Positions 48,601 through 60,600 of a DNA stretch of 64,000 nucleotides are shown here, in pieces. The stretch covers positions 14,038,953 to 14,102,952 of the forward strand of contig NC_088324.1 in NCBI RefSeq assembly GCF_910592395.1, read 5' to 3'. This DNA is from Lineus longissimus. Taxonomy: Eukaryota; Nemertea; Pilidiophora; Heteronemertea; Lineidae. A model generated the notes under the pieces. It did no database searches, was not told the DNA's origin, and was given only the letters and a program-made list of their open reading frames with translations. Each line of letters begins with the position of its first letter. Positions within the stretch are counted from its first letter, which is position 1. The translations under genes were made by a program, and so were the position numbers.

Positions 48601-48904
48601 GTGATGTTTGATGTGGATGTTGCAGAGGAGATTTTGTGCAAATAAATAATTATGTATCACGTAAAATGTCAATACCGGTAATGCAGACTTAGTCTGTGAT
48701 GGTACTGTTGTCATCTGTTTCCAGTCAGTCACACGACTTACAGTTGAGTTTCTTAACCTTCCCTTAATATTCTGTCTTTCCAGGCTGTACGGGTTCAAGA
48801 TCCACCCCCTGGCTTATCAGCTTCAGATGCAGGCTTCAGCCAGAAGTCGCTCGGCCGCTACACGTGCACGAACCACAAGCTCCAAGTCGCCAATCTATAA
48901 ATGA
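42679..48904 (+). CDS. CSNK2B: Casein kinase II regulatory subunit beta
   Basis: Coding exons 42679-42750, 43109-43211, 43724-43839, 44115-44190 and 44531-44720 are followed by either 47241-47349 (isoform of 221 residues) or 48784-48904 (225 residues). Both totals are exact multiples of three. The protein starts [20 protein letters not shown]. It has the acidic loop [16 protein letters not shown] and the zinc-ribbon cysteines CPRVYC and CPKCQD needed for dimerisation, then the C-terminal arm [14 protein letters not shown]. It is the regulatory beta dimer of the CK2 holoenzyme. A noncoding 5' exon is implied by the acceptor at 42651-42654 ahead of the ATG. Introns contain one SINE-like insertion. 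Identity is near certain. Confidence 0.97.
43868..44050 (+). repeat. tRNA-derived SINE-like insertion in a CSNK2B intron
   Basis: An A-box-like segment and a B-box-like AAAGTTTGAGCCCC are followed by sequence typical of SINE bodies. It is diverged and the boundaries are approximate. Confidence 0.4.
47241..47349 (+). CDS. CSNK2B: CSNK2B proximal alternative last exon (7a)
   Basis: The acceptor TGTCTTTTAG leads into [15 protein letters not shown], then [21 protein letters not shown] and TAA. The tail resembles the conserved QAAxNFK ending of animal CK2 beta, so this looks like the canonical form. It has its own polyadenylation signal (48174). Confidence 0.93.
48174..48179 (+). terminator. Polyadenylation signal AATAAA for CSNK2B exon 7a
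   Basis: TTGAATAAAG lies 825 bases after the 7a stop codon and before exon 7b. It would give the proximal mRNA a 3' UTR of about 840 bases. Inferred from motif and place. Confidence 0.6.
48784..48904 (+). CDS. CSNK2B: CSNK2B distal alternative last exon (7b)
   Basis: The acceptor TGTCTTTCCAG leads into the same [14 protein letters not shown], then a different Ser/Arg-rich basic tail ([19 protein letters not shown]..) and TGA. The 14 shared codons differ from 7a at seven synonymous positions and no replacement position, so selection has kept the peptide. A candidate AATAAA is at 49781. Confidence 0.88.
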
Positions 48905-49780
48905 AGTCGGGGGAGATCTCATCGAAGAATATGATATTGAAGGAGAATTCATTGAAAAAATGATAATTGAATGTTAAATTGTGAGCAGAAGTCTCACTTT
49001 TGCAGGAAGAATCTTGAAAGTGTTTAGAACAGGAAGTGAAAAATATTGACTTTAAATGAAGGACGGAATGGCATTCATGGTTGTAAACTTGTATGCTCCG
49101 ACATAATAGCTATTTTTCGGACTCTCAAATTCAGGTTAAAGCAAATATTTATTGGGGAGTTGGCGATATTCATGTTTTTTTTATATATTTTAGCTATCCA
49201 GCCTAACAGCCTAACACATATGTGGTTGATAATGCTGCCTGAGGGTCCATACTTTTGCCTTATTTTATTGCCAGTCTTCATTGTAAAATATTACTCATCC
49301 AGTCTGTATGCTTACTCAGGCTGAAATCAAGAAGATCCTAAAATTTATCAACCAAAGTTTGAAACTTCCAACATAAACCTGTACTGTAATGAAGTGCACA
49401 ACTTCTTATATCTTATAGTTTGCACAGGCTGAATGGCCACCACTACAACCCTTTCAAACTGAGACATGGGGGACAGTCACTGTGTAGAAATTTTTCTGTG
49501 TGCTGTTTTTGAGTTCTTGATCTTTAGATTAGTCAGTTGAAATGAACTTTAACATTTGTGATGATTTGATAATAACCTCCTCAGGAGTCGGGCAGCCAGA
49601 CTGTTTTTAAATGGTTTAGCTTGTCCGGGAAAAAGTAGTTTGCAAATGACTCCGCTTGCTGACTACTGAATATTCTTCCTCTGTGTAAGTTCAACAACCC
49701 ACCTTGTTTTTGTTGTCCCCCCGTAGAGAGTATTGAGTCCTGCCCCCCCCCCCCCACCTCCATTTGTGTCCAACTCTGGT

Positions 49781-49786
49781 AATAAA
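49781..49786 (+). terminator. Candidate polyadenylation signal for CSNK2B exon 7b
   Basis: GGTAATAAAGTGTC lies about 880 bases after the 7b stop. A further AATAAA-like motif occurs near 50555. Confidence 0.4.
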
Positions 49787-50604
49787 GTGTCACTTAGTTT
49801 GATTCTGCAGTCTTAACCCCCCCCCCCCCCATCCCCGTTTTACCTTTAAAGTAATTGGATACCCCTGGACCAAACCTAGCCCTCGATTCAGTTTATACAT
49901 GTCATAATAAAGACTATGAAGAGACTTATATTTGTGCTAACTTCAATGCAGCTTCAATGGAATTTCAATTCTCCAGGTGTTTCCGTGCTATGAGCCCTGT
50001 GGCCCCTACCAAAAGTTCTAACCCCAGTGGTCAAATCATGTCTAAATCAAGTGTCAAGTCCTGAATTCATGGATGGGTTGGAATGGACCAAACGGATGTT
50101 GACTTGTGGATACATTTCTTTTTTTGATAGGCACCTAATGAGTTTGAGATCATGCAGAAAGAAGCCCCTATATCAGATGTTGTACCAGATCCATTGAAAG
50201 GTTGAAATCGACAAGGTTAGGGTGCCCCGAACTATTCTGATGATTAAAGTGTTAACAGATAGACTTTGCCTAATAATATTATAAGGTTTTAATTTGCGAC
50301 TAATTTCTAGAAGGGAATTTGATATTTCCTGTCAAATATTTCACATAACGAATGCATTAAAAGTAGACTCCATGGAGTCATTTGGGCTATATCTTTGTTA
50401 CTTTCAAAGATTTTGAATTTTTAGGGAGTAGGCCTAAATTTGATACCTCTAGACTGATGAGGGTTGAATACACTTTAATGCTAATGTCGATGATGAGGTT
50501 GTGTGAAAGTGTAAGAAGAAACAGGGATTTGTCCAAGAAATGTACATAATTTCAATAAATGGAGTAAACAGAATGCTTGTTGTTGTTCCTGGTGTTGCTC
50601 AAAT

Positions 50605-50986
50605 ATGCTTGCTTTCCTGGATTTTGGCAGAAAGATGAAGACGGGACAATGTCACATCCTACCCAAAGACATCAGGATCACCAGACATTGCCAGGGCAGA
50701 GAACTTGTGACTGATGCCCATGGCAGAGAATGGGACATTCGAAATAAGACCATCCCATGCCAATGCCTGTCTTGTGGCAGAGATAACATTTGAGTTTGAA
50801 CTTATGTCTCTGAAAGAGAATGGAAAGTTCAGACCTGTCTGTCTCGGGCAAAATAAGTCTTTGATGATGTCCCATCCAAGTGGTCGGGAGACCATTGTCA
50901 CAACAGACACCCTTGATTTGGTTTTACTAGTGTCTGCTTGTCTAGATAGAGCCATGACAAAAAGAGTTGTTGAGGAGCTCATCTGA
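50605..50986 (+). pseudogene. Possible frame-shifted gene fragment of unknown family
   Basis: Two overlapping plus-strand frames read like one protein broken by a frameshift. The first contains LVTDAHGREWDIRNKTIPC and stops at 50793. The second contains KENGKFRPVCLGQNKS, then ends LVLLVSACLDRAMTKRVVEE and stops at 50986. The composition is protein-like, but I cannot name the family with confidence (a tubby-C/LURP-like fold crossed my mind, unproven). A 207-codon frame on the opposite strand (50659-51282) covers the same DNA. Either could be chance. Confidence 0.25.
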
Positions 50987-51654
50987 TCACCCAAGACTGA
51001 CAGATGGTCATTCTGCATATAATTATTCGTAGCAGCAAATCCTCTGGAGTGATTGTTACTCTTGGTCAAAATGTTAGACCCTGAGGAACTATGCTGGTTA
51101 TCAGTTCTGTGAGCTTGGTCAAATCCGAAAACCATACGGATTGAGTCCCAAGTGCTGGCCAAACGCAGATAAGAGAAATAGACTCCTGAAATGACCCCAT
51201 TTCCAAATGCGACTCCTGAAATTACCCCTTTTAAATTAGTAGCGGCGCGTAGAGGCAAAAGGATGAACTTCTTAATTGGCAATTACTGCGGACGAGGTTG
51301 CAGGTGCCGCGCATTAATACCTTTCATCCAAAAATCTTTTAATGTCTCAAATAGTAATAAATGCATATTACAACAGTTGAATTTAAATCCATAATTTCCT
51401 ATCATAATCAAATTTATATCATTGTTGTAGATTTGAACTCTGACAACGTGATACAAAAGTTCTACTTTTCGCGCACGTCCCGTTCACAATCAGTGCTTTG
51501 GTTGTAAACAACATGGTTGCCATCCGTGACTTTTTGCTTTGATTCTCTTGTTTGACATGGATTTATGACCCCTTTTTTGTCCTGTCTCACCGGCTTTTAA
51601 TGCTATAACCGAAACCATACTCTCATAGTTGAATGAGGAAAGATAAACTGGAGA

Positions 51655-54600
51655 ATGACATCCTATTCGTCTGGTACAAGGAGTGTAAGAGCACCTTTTG
51701 GTCGCTCAAAAGCCAAAAGTCATGACAGTCATTCCGGTCAGACTGGTGGCTCTGGTAATATCATCATAAACACTCACAGTGCACGACCAGATTTTGGTGC
51801 CAATATCAGAGTGCGTCCGTCTAGTGCTGACGACAATGAAAACTGTGCTTCGAGACAAAATGGTACAGCAGGAAGCCACGACCATGTTCTGCTGGCGCGG
51901 AGAGAGAAAGCGAACCGATCAACAGGGTCGCTGACCCCTCGATCAAGAGGCCGGCCAAAGGGAGAGAATGAGGTAAGCTACATGTGACGCCTTGTCGCAA
52001 ACTAGTACAAAATCATTCGCCAATCACAAACTTGGATCATGTACATCAGACTTCAAACCTCGGTGTCAGTCCTACTAAATGTCATGGACTACCATCCATA
52101 CAGCCTACAGGTTCATTTGGTATGCTACATGGGAAACGATTGATTGCTTGGATGGGATAGGTGTCCAAATTGATGGGAAATGCTGATATAAAGGACATCA
52201 TGATCTTATAAACTTCTAACAACTACATTTACATATGTTCATTCAAACTGGTCCAACATGTATTCATCTCTCTTTTCTTTCCTTAGCCGGACCCATTCTT
52301 GTCCGTTGACAGTGTACCAGAAGGAAAAGCCACAGAAGTCATGACACAGGCATGGCCAGGTATGATAATTATCAAGATTCTGTCATTCCAGTCCTTTGAG
52401 ACACCTCAGACTCAGAGCAGCAGGGTTCAAATTGCGAACTTGTGGCTCGGACTTTTGGCTAGCACTCAAGAGACCCCTTGTTCGAACCCACAGTCAGCGT
52501 GATGTTAAGGCAGGTGTCTTTGTCTGACTTGCCTACCTAGGTGTACAAATGGGAACATGGGTACCAGTCAGACAGATTTTCAATGTTTAAAAGTCCAGGC
52601 ATTGTGCATGTTCATAGCTACAAACATTTAGACATCTGAGGTGTGAAATCAAAATTTTCTTGTCACTTTACTAACGAACACTAAATAATTGGTGACTAAA
52701 GATCAGCATTAGTTTTTCCAAAGCTTTGAAGAATGTTGGTTTAAAAAATGATTGTAAAACCTTGCAATATAGTTACACATGAAGTCATGGGTTTTGATGT
52801 AGGCCTATGGCACTATATGTGTTGAAATACAAGGTCTTCAATCCTACCAGATTTTTGTGTGTTTGCAGAGGATTAGTCCCTGTGTAATTCATAGGATTAA
52901 TTTGGTTCAATGAAAAATTTAAATGGCATTAATTCAGGGTTTTCTTTTACATATGTACTCTAATCTGTCATAGTCTGTATTAAAGTAATGAAAAAATAAG
53001 TAGGAAGACCTTTAGGGATTATGTCATTATGTTTTAAAGTCTATATGTCATTAGTCTATAATGATCATTTATTCAGAAATGATAGACCTTGACTGGAACT
53101 ATTGAAACATTTGATTGAAACTACATCCAATATGTATATCTTGTTTGATTTTTGCGCTCTTCGATATTTTGCTGGTACATGTGTTCATTCACGACATGCA
53201 AGAGTCCAAATCTAACAACTGTCCTTTGGTATAGGTTGAAAATTGAAGAAGTGGTTAAGTTCCTTGTCGACATTCATTGGAATACAATGAGGTACAAAAC
53301 TGGTTGTCAAAACATGAAATATTGAGGCCTGAAGTTCCGCCTTCTTTGTGAACAGTGGAGTGAATTGTCCTAGATGTACTTTCAAAAACCCAAGAGAACC
53401 ATGCATTCTACATTCTGCATGTTCGTCCCCTATTGATAAAGCCCCTATTGATGCTCTTGGCTTTGGCTCTTACCAATGAGCACATGAAGTAAATAGTAAA
53501 AGACCATGTACAATAGTGTTTAAATTTGTTGCAGAACGACCAAAGAAGAGAAAGATGGTTGCCGTCGAAATGCTCCCTGAGACAACAAGGTCAGCTGACC
53601 GAAGAAGTCTCAAGTCTCCTGGGGCGATGAATAAATCTACTCAGTCCCTGAACAGGTGAGAAGGTCTCATTGATGTTCACTTCTTCCGCCCTGCAAATAA
53701 ACAGTAGAAATTACTGGTCGACCTCAGGTCTGGCTTGCATCAAAATCTAGCCTTTGTGTTCATCATTTGAATGCAACACTAACGAAATGGAACCAATTAT
53801 GTTCGAGCTCATACATCGACTTGGAAAGCACAGGAACATTTCCTAGGCACACCTGTACTTATCATTGTCTTTCTATTCCTTACAACCTCCAGATCTCGTG
53901 GCGCATCACCAGATCGTAACTTTCGCTCACCAAGTCCAACTCGACCCATGTACGTTTCACCAAACAAAGAGAAGAAAACAAATCATCACATTCGAGCACC
54001 GTTCAAACATTCTGTCAACAAGCCACCTATGGAGGTAAGGAATGGTACCTTAAACTTCTCTCCAGCATCGTTTTTCGAAGTTTTCTGACTTCCGGAAAAC
54101 CCCTACTCAGTAATTTTGCGTTTAAGTAAACTTTCATGGCTTACTTGTACTCGTATTTACTTCTCTAAATCATCTTTCCAGCCTGTGCACCCCGACCCCG
54201 CTGAAGAAATGAAAGAACGCACAGCCCTTGCCACCTATCAGCTTTCCATGGTCATTGGGCGAGAGAATACTCCTGAGCAGAGGAAACCCACAGGTCATCT
54301 CTGGAAGGGTCGGCTGCAGCCACTATATCCCGTCACAGTAGAGGGACCGTCGATATATCAATGTCAGGGCATACAGCCAGGTTAGTGAATGAACGGCATG
54401 AACCTCACGTTATGAGAGAACGTCCTAGCTATGCAATTGGCCCAGAATGACACATATCAGCACTGTTTTCTGCCAGAGCTTGAATTGACTGGGGTCATGA
54501 GGCTGTTGGCCACAGCATCCTACTTGTAGAGTTCAGTAACCCTTCTAACCCAAGTTTCTCCCACTTTGGCCTTGAAGGTGGTGCCCTCAGAATCTTTAAT

Positions 54601-57600
54601 TTCAAGAGGCCTGTAGTGTGCCTCAAGTGACTGATTTTTAACCTGTTTTGCAAATCCTATCAAGTGGCTTCTATCTCAACATCATTTTTAGAACCAAGGA
54701 GACCTTACATTGTCGGGGTTCCAAGTCACACAGTCCAAAGACGACAACAGATCATGGCGACTTACCCTGATCTTCCACCGTATGGCGAACGGCCTCAGAC
54801 GGTCGAGTCTGTCCATAACACGTCACGAGCTTCCAGTATGGCAGAGAACCAAGACCAAGAATTGATACTGCAAATGCAAGGGGAGACACTGTAAGTTGGC
54901 ATGCATAATTATTGTCTTGCTCACAAAAACCAAACCAGTGATCACCAATGAAAAATTGTGCATCTATACATGTAAGATTTTTGTTTTGTGAACGTATTAC
55001 TTTGGACTAGAATGAGTTGGTTATTGTTTTGCCCTCTGTTGCAGCATTGACCAGCCTCAAGAGACATACTATGGTGACCAGTATGACCCTGACCAGATGA
55101 TAGTCGATGATGAACTGGCAATGGATGAGGACATAGGTCAGTAGATTGGGATTTTGAGCCTCAGCCTTGGGCAGACGACATCAGTTATCCACTTTGTCCT
55201 CAAAACAATGCTATGAATGGGAAAATATTTATTTGAAATTTGAGCTGTTAACAGAATCCAGTTCTTTCAGACCATTACAGATGTCTTGCCTATTTCATCA
55301 CCATGTCTTTAATCTTTTTTTTCTCAATCACTTCCAGAAATAGCAGCAGTCACCGGCACTCCAAGCCAAGTACCGTTCGATGCATTCCGAGGGGAGCAAG
55401 GTAGAAACAACCGGCCAGGAAGTGGGGGTTCGGACAAGGAGAACTTGGACCATAGCGAGGTTATCACAGCAACACCCCCAAAGATTACCCCTATTGGTCC
55501 TGTCCGATGTCTTAGGCAGGATGAGCACCGACCACAGACTGCACCAGAAGATGGGAGAAAGTCTGTACGATTTGCTGATCCACCTTCCTCCTACAACACG
55601 ACAGATATTAAAAATCGGTCAAAGTCGGCAGGGGTTGTGTTGGGAGGAGTGAGGGTGAGACAAGAAGTAGGTGTGTTGCCCTCAGTTCAAAGTCCTCGAG
55701 CCCAGACATCATTGTCAGGTGCATCCAGTGCTTCAGGTCTCCACGCACCAAAATCCCCTCCGCAGAGTATCCATGATACAACACAGCTGCCAGCTGGTCC
55801 TAATGTCAGGAGAGCTGATATAACGCAATCTCAGATGCAGTATTCTCCAGTACCACCTCCTCCAAGGGTGCCAGGGTCAGAAGTCAAGGTCAGGACACCA
55901 CGACTTGGTGCACCTGTGTCCCCCATTCCACCAATTGGAACCAAAGTGCCTTCTCCTCCGACAAGCCCAGTAGTTGATAAGGAACCCCTGGAGCCATCTG
56001 CTGTGACTGAAGATGAATTGGATCCTGAGGTCTTGATGTTGCAGAAGTGGGCCGATGATAGAGAGGCAGATGAGGGAGATGCAGATGAGGGTGGTAATGG
56101 CGGTACAGTTACGACGTTAGAAGTAGAAGTGCCAAGACTCCATAGACGTTGTATTGATAAAGAAGAGCCTGAGGTGGATGAAGAGGTGGATGAGTACCGC
56201 ACTCGGCATGATATTCCTGCAGATGAGTTTTTGATAGAAACAGACATTCCTGCAGACGATAACAAGCAAGAAAAGTCAGAAGATGTGGAGATTGAGGGTG
56301 AGGAACCTGTGGCTTTGGTATTGCAGGAGATGCCACCCGAAAAGCGTTGCATGGCGGCCATGTATGAAGAAGTAGCAGAGATTGATGAGGAGTTAGAAGA
56401 ATACTATAAACAGGAAAAAGAATTGACTTTGCCTCTAGAAGATGCAGTTCCAGTGGAACCCGTACCTCTGGAACCTATTATATCTGTTGATGGCCAAGTT
56501 CAGGCTGAGGCTGATAGCAATGAAGTTGAGGCTGTGATGGGCCCTGAAGAACCAGCTGCTGTCGAAGAGGACCCTGCTGATGAAGCAGCGACAACTTCTG
56601 AGGAACAGGTGGTTGAAGAGATACAGGCTCCTGCTGACGAGGCTGATCGTGGTGGCGTTGAGGCAGTCTTGGGAGGACATGCAGCAGCTGAAGAGGAGCA
56701 AATACCCACCGACCAAGGTCCTGGTTTCGAACAGGTAGAGAAGCAGAATCAAACAGATGATGCAGAAGTTAATAATGTGGATGCAGTGGTCAAAGAAGAG
56801 GATGCTGAATTTGATACCACTGAAGTCGAGGCGCTTTTAGAAAGGCTGGAAGGTCCTGGTGGCGAACCCGAACCAGTCTCTGAAGAAGCTGCGGAAGTCG
56901 AAGAATCGGTCATCATAGCAGAGGAGGCCACTCTCCTCATAGGTGAGAGATCTGTTGAGGAAGTATATGCTGAACAAGAGGCACAATCTGTTGCACCTGA
57001 CGTGGGAGATGAGCCCACACCTGTTGAGCAGATGACAGAAGACGATGCTGAGCAGATGTCAGGTGATAGTGCTGAAGCTGAACCAGAAGAGGCAATACCT
57101 GAAGTAGCTCCTGTAGGAGAGAAGCCAGCAGAGAAAGAACTCTCTGAAGGTCCTGAAGTAACAGAGTCACCTATTGTTGCAGAAGAAGCACAGATGTTGG
57201 GTATTCGTGCCAAGATAACAGATGAACCAGAATCGGTTGATGGTTCATCTGTTGGGGGGCCTGTTATTGAAAAAGTTGGCAAGGAAGCTGAAACAGACCC
57301 TACACAGGAACAGGGAGATGTTACTATACCTGCTGAAGATGCGGTAGAAAAAGAAACTGCTCCAGCAGAGAAAGACACAAGGGATAATGATGTTGAAGAA
57401 AGTACTGAACAAGAAGACGTTGAAAAAGCAGATGATGCTGAAGCTGAAGTTGTGGTGACCAAGGAAGAGACTACAGATATCCCTGGAGAACATGCTGATG
57501 ATATTGTAAAAGAGGATGCTGGACCTGAAGCTCAGGCAACAGTTGAGGAAGAGGCACCTGTGGTTGAAGAACAAAGTCAGGTTGTTACGACAGAGGTTGT

Positions 57601-60600
57601 TGATGCTGCACTAGCTGCGAGTGATGCAGAGGCACCAGCAGACGATGGAGCCATTGAAGTCGGCCCAGAGGAAGCTGAGACTAAAAATAGTGATGATGCA
57701 GCTCTAGCAGAAGATGAGGTTGCTGCTGGAGTGAAAGTGGCAGTTCCTGAAGAGAGTGAAGACGTACTTGCAACAGAAGTGGAGGAATCTGACGAGAATG
57801 AGCCAGATGTAGTAGCAGATCAAATCGAGGCTACTGATGGGGAAGTTCAGGATACTGTAGAGAATGAGGCAGAGGCAGTGGTGGAACAAGAGGAGGCTAC
57901 TGACAGGGAAGTTCAGGATACAGTAGAGAGTGAAGCAGAGGCAGTGGTGGAACAAGAGGAGGCTACTGACAGGGAAGTTCCGGATACTCTAGAAGGTCAA
58001 AAAGGAAAAGCTTCCCCTGAAGATGAACCAGATGTGATTCCCAGTGAAAATGCTGATGAGGCAGATGAGGAAGAATCAAATGATGCTGCATTCACTGAAG
58101 AGCTAGTTCTTGCAGAAGAGACTCATGAGGAAGCTGTGGGTGTGCCTGCAGATGCTGAGCCTGTAGAAACTGGGCAAGAAGAAGTTGTCCCGGAGGGGAA
58201 ACCAGAGGAGCCAGAAACTATTGAAACTATTGATGATGCTGGCTCAGAGAAAGATGATGCAGAGCAATCTGCTGAAGAAGCAACAGAGGAAGCTGAAGAA
58301 CAGGCCGAGGATCCTGGTGAGGATACAGTTGATTCAGTTCCAGACAGACTCCCAGTGCAGGCGGAGGGTGGGGCAGTGACTTTTGGAGCATCTGATGAAA
58401 ACATGGGGGTTGAAGTTGAAGATGTTGTAGATGGAGGAGAAGTGATCACTGAAGGAGATGCTGCCTCAAGGAGTAGTAGTCTGTCATCTACAGGGAAGGA
58501 AGTGGAAGCACTGCTAACTAGGCAAGATTCTGACACTGGTAGCATTGCCAAGACTGAGACTGATGTTACCATCGAGATGGATGTTGACAGTGTCACTGAA
58601 ACCGAGTCCCAGGCATCGAAGGCTGAGGATGACGAGGAGGAGGAGGAGGAGGGGAAAAAGGGGACTGTTGAGGAACCTGATGATGCTGAAGAGAAGGAAG
58701 ATAATGCTAAGGATGATGATGCAGCTGCTGATGATGATGATGATGGTGATGCTGCTGATGGTGATGATGCTGCCGATGGTGGTGATGCTGATAATGGTGA
58801 TGGTGAGAGAGATTCAGACAATGCTGGTGATGCTGATGATACAGGCAATGCTGATGATGGTGCAGAAAATGGTAACCAAGGCAATGAAGATGAAGGTCAA
58901 GATCAAAATGAAGATGACAATCAAAATCATGGGGCAGATGATGGTGAAAATGAAGATGATGAGAATGAAGAGGTCCAAGAATCGGGAGAAGGGGAAGAAG
59001 CATGTCAGGGCTCAAATTGTGGTACTCCTGAGCCTGCTGATATCAACAATGAATCTAGTCAGGGTCCATGTGTGGATGGTCATGGGTGTGGGACTCCAGA
59101 ACCTACCTTAGAGGCAGAGACAGCCAAAGCTACAGGGACAATATGTGTAGATGGGCACGGATGTGAAACTCCCGAACCTACTGAAGAAGCAGAGACTGCA
59201 AAAGCGGTAGGGCCAATATGTGTAGATGGGCACGGATGTGGAACTCCCGAACCTACTGAAGAAGCAGAGACTGCCAAAGCGGTAGGGCCAATATGTGTAG
59301 ATGGGCACGGATGTGGAACTCCCGAACCTACTGAAGAAGCAGAGACTGCCAAAGCGGTAGGGCCAATATGTGTAGATGGGCACGGATGTGGAACTCCAGA
59401 ACCTACTGAAGAGGCAGATGCAGCACCTGCTACAGGACCCGAGAAAGCAAACCACGGTCATGATTGTGTAGATGGCAATGGTTGTGGGACTCCAGAACCA
59501 GTACAGGAAGCTCAGGCTGAGAGTAGTCAAGTAAATGGTGAGGAGTTGAGCATCACATTACCTGAAGAAGAGTCAGTAGTGCAGGTGGAACACGAGGCAT
59601 CTGGAGAAAGAGTTGTCCCCAAGAAACCAAAGGGACCTAAAATCCAGAGACCTTACTCTGGGAAGGGTCAGAGTAGTGCCAAGAATGGAGAGGAAGCAAA
59701 ACGTTATAAGAAGTACCAGAGCTGTCGTCTTGCCTACTCGGGAAATCCTGAGGATGAAGATGAGAGGCAAGGAAGAGATTCGAGTCCTGAACGATCCTTG
59801 TCAAAGGCTAATGTACATAAAAGGGTTAAGAAGGGGAGACCAAAGTCAGCATTTTCAGGGTCTACAGGAAAGTCTGCCCCCGACTCATCTGTGTTGAGGA
59901 TTGGTAACAAAGTGGTGCCAAGTACTGATGCAGAGAAAAAGAGGATTCTGAGACGGCCTCGGTCCGCGGCTGGTCCAGCATTTTCATCATCAAAAGCATC
60001 AAAGGAAAAGGAAGAGCTCATTCAACTGAGGATCGGTAAATTTTCAGGCGATGAAGAGATTCGTAAGAGTCGTCCGATGTCTGTTTCAGGGCGTCCTATT
60101 TCTGCTTCAGTTAGTGCGAGTATGGACAAGCCTGCCTGGGGAGGTAGGCCACAATCTGGAACCAGACAGCTATTGGTTTTAGCGCCAAAAATGAAAGAGA
60201 TTATTAGTGCACCAAAGAAGAAGTTAAAGTTCAAGATTAGAGGAGAGAAGATGGAGTCTGCCTCTGGTGTCAGTCTGAACACCCTTGCATGCAGCTATTG
60301 TGGGTCAAAAGGCAGACGGATCATGGATTACGCTGGCGATACTGGATTCTGTGTTTGTAGTGTCTGCTACAAGAAAATGAATGAACAAGCAGACGATAAT
60401 GAGGATGAAAGGATTGGAAATCCAACAGCTGAAACCAATGCCAATTTAGACAGATTTTTCAAAAGTTTGGATGAAAATGATGCACAGGTTATTGAAGAGG
60501 AAATACATGCTGTAGCAGACGTGCAGGATGAAGTGGAACCTGCAGTCGATGCGGATGACGATGCAGAAGTTGCAGAGATACTTGAGACGTGTGTAGAAAC

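Larger units (their letters stand above)
48905..51654. other. 3' UTR of CSNK2B distal isoform, then intergenic
   Basis: AATAAA occurs at 49781. Two poly-C runs (13 C at 49743-49755, 14 C at 49817-49830) flank it. A possible gene fragment at 50605-50986 is listed separately. Otherwise nothing is supported. Confidence 0.4.
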
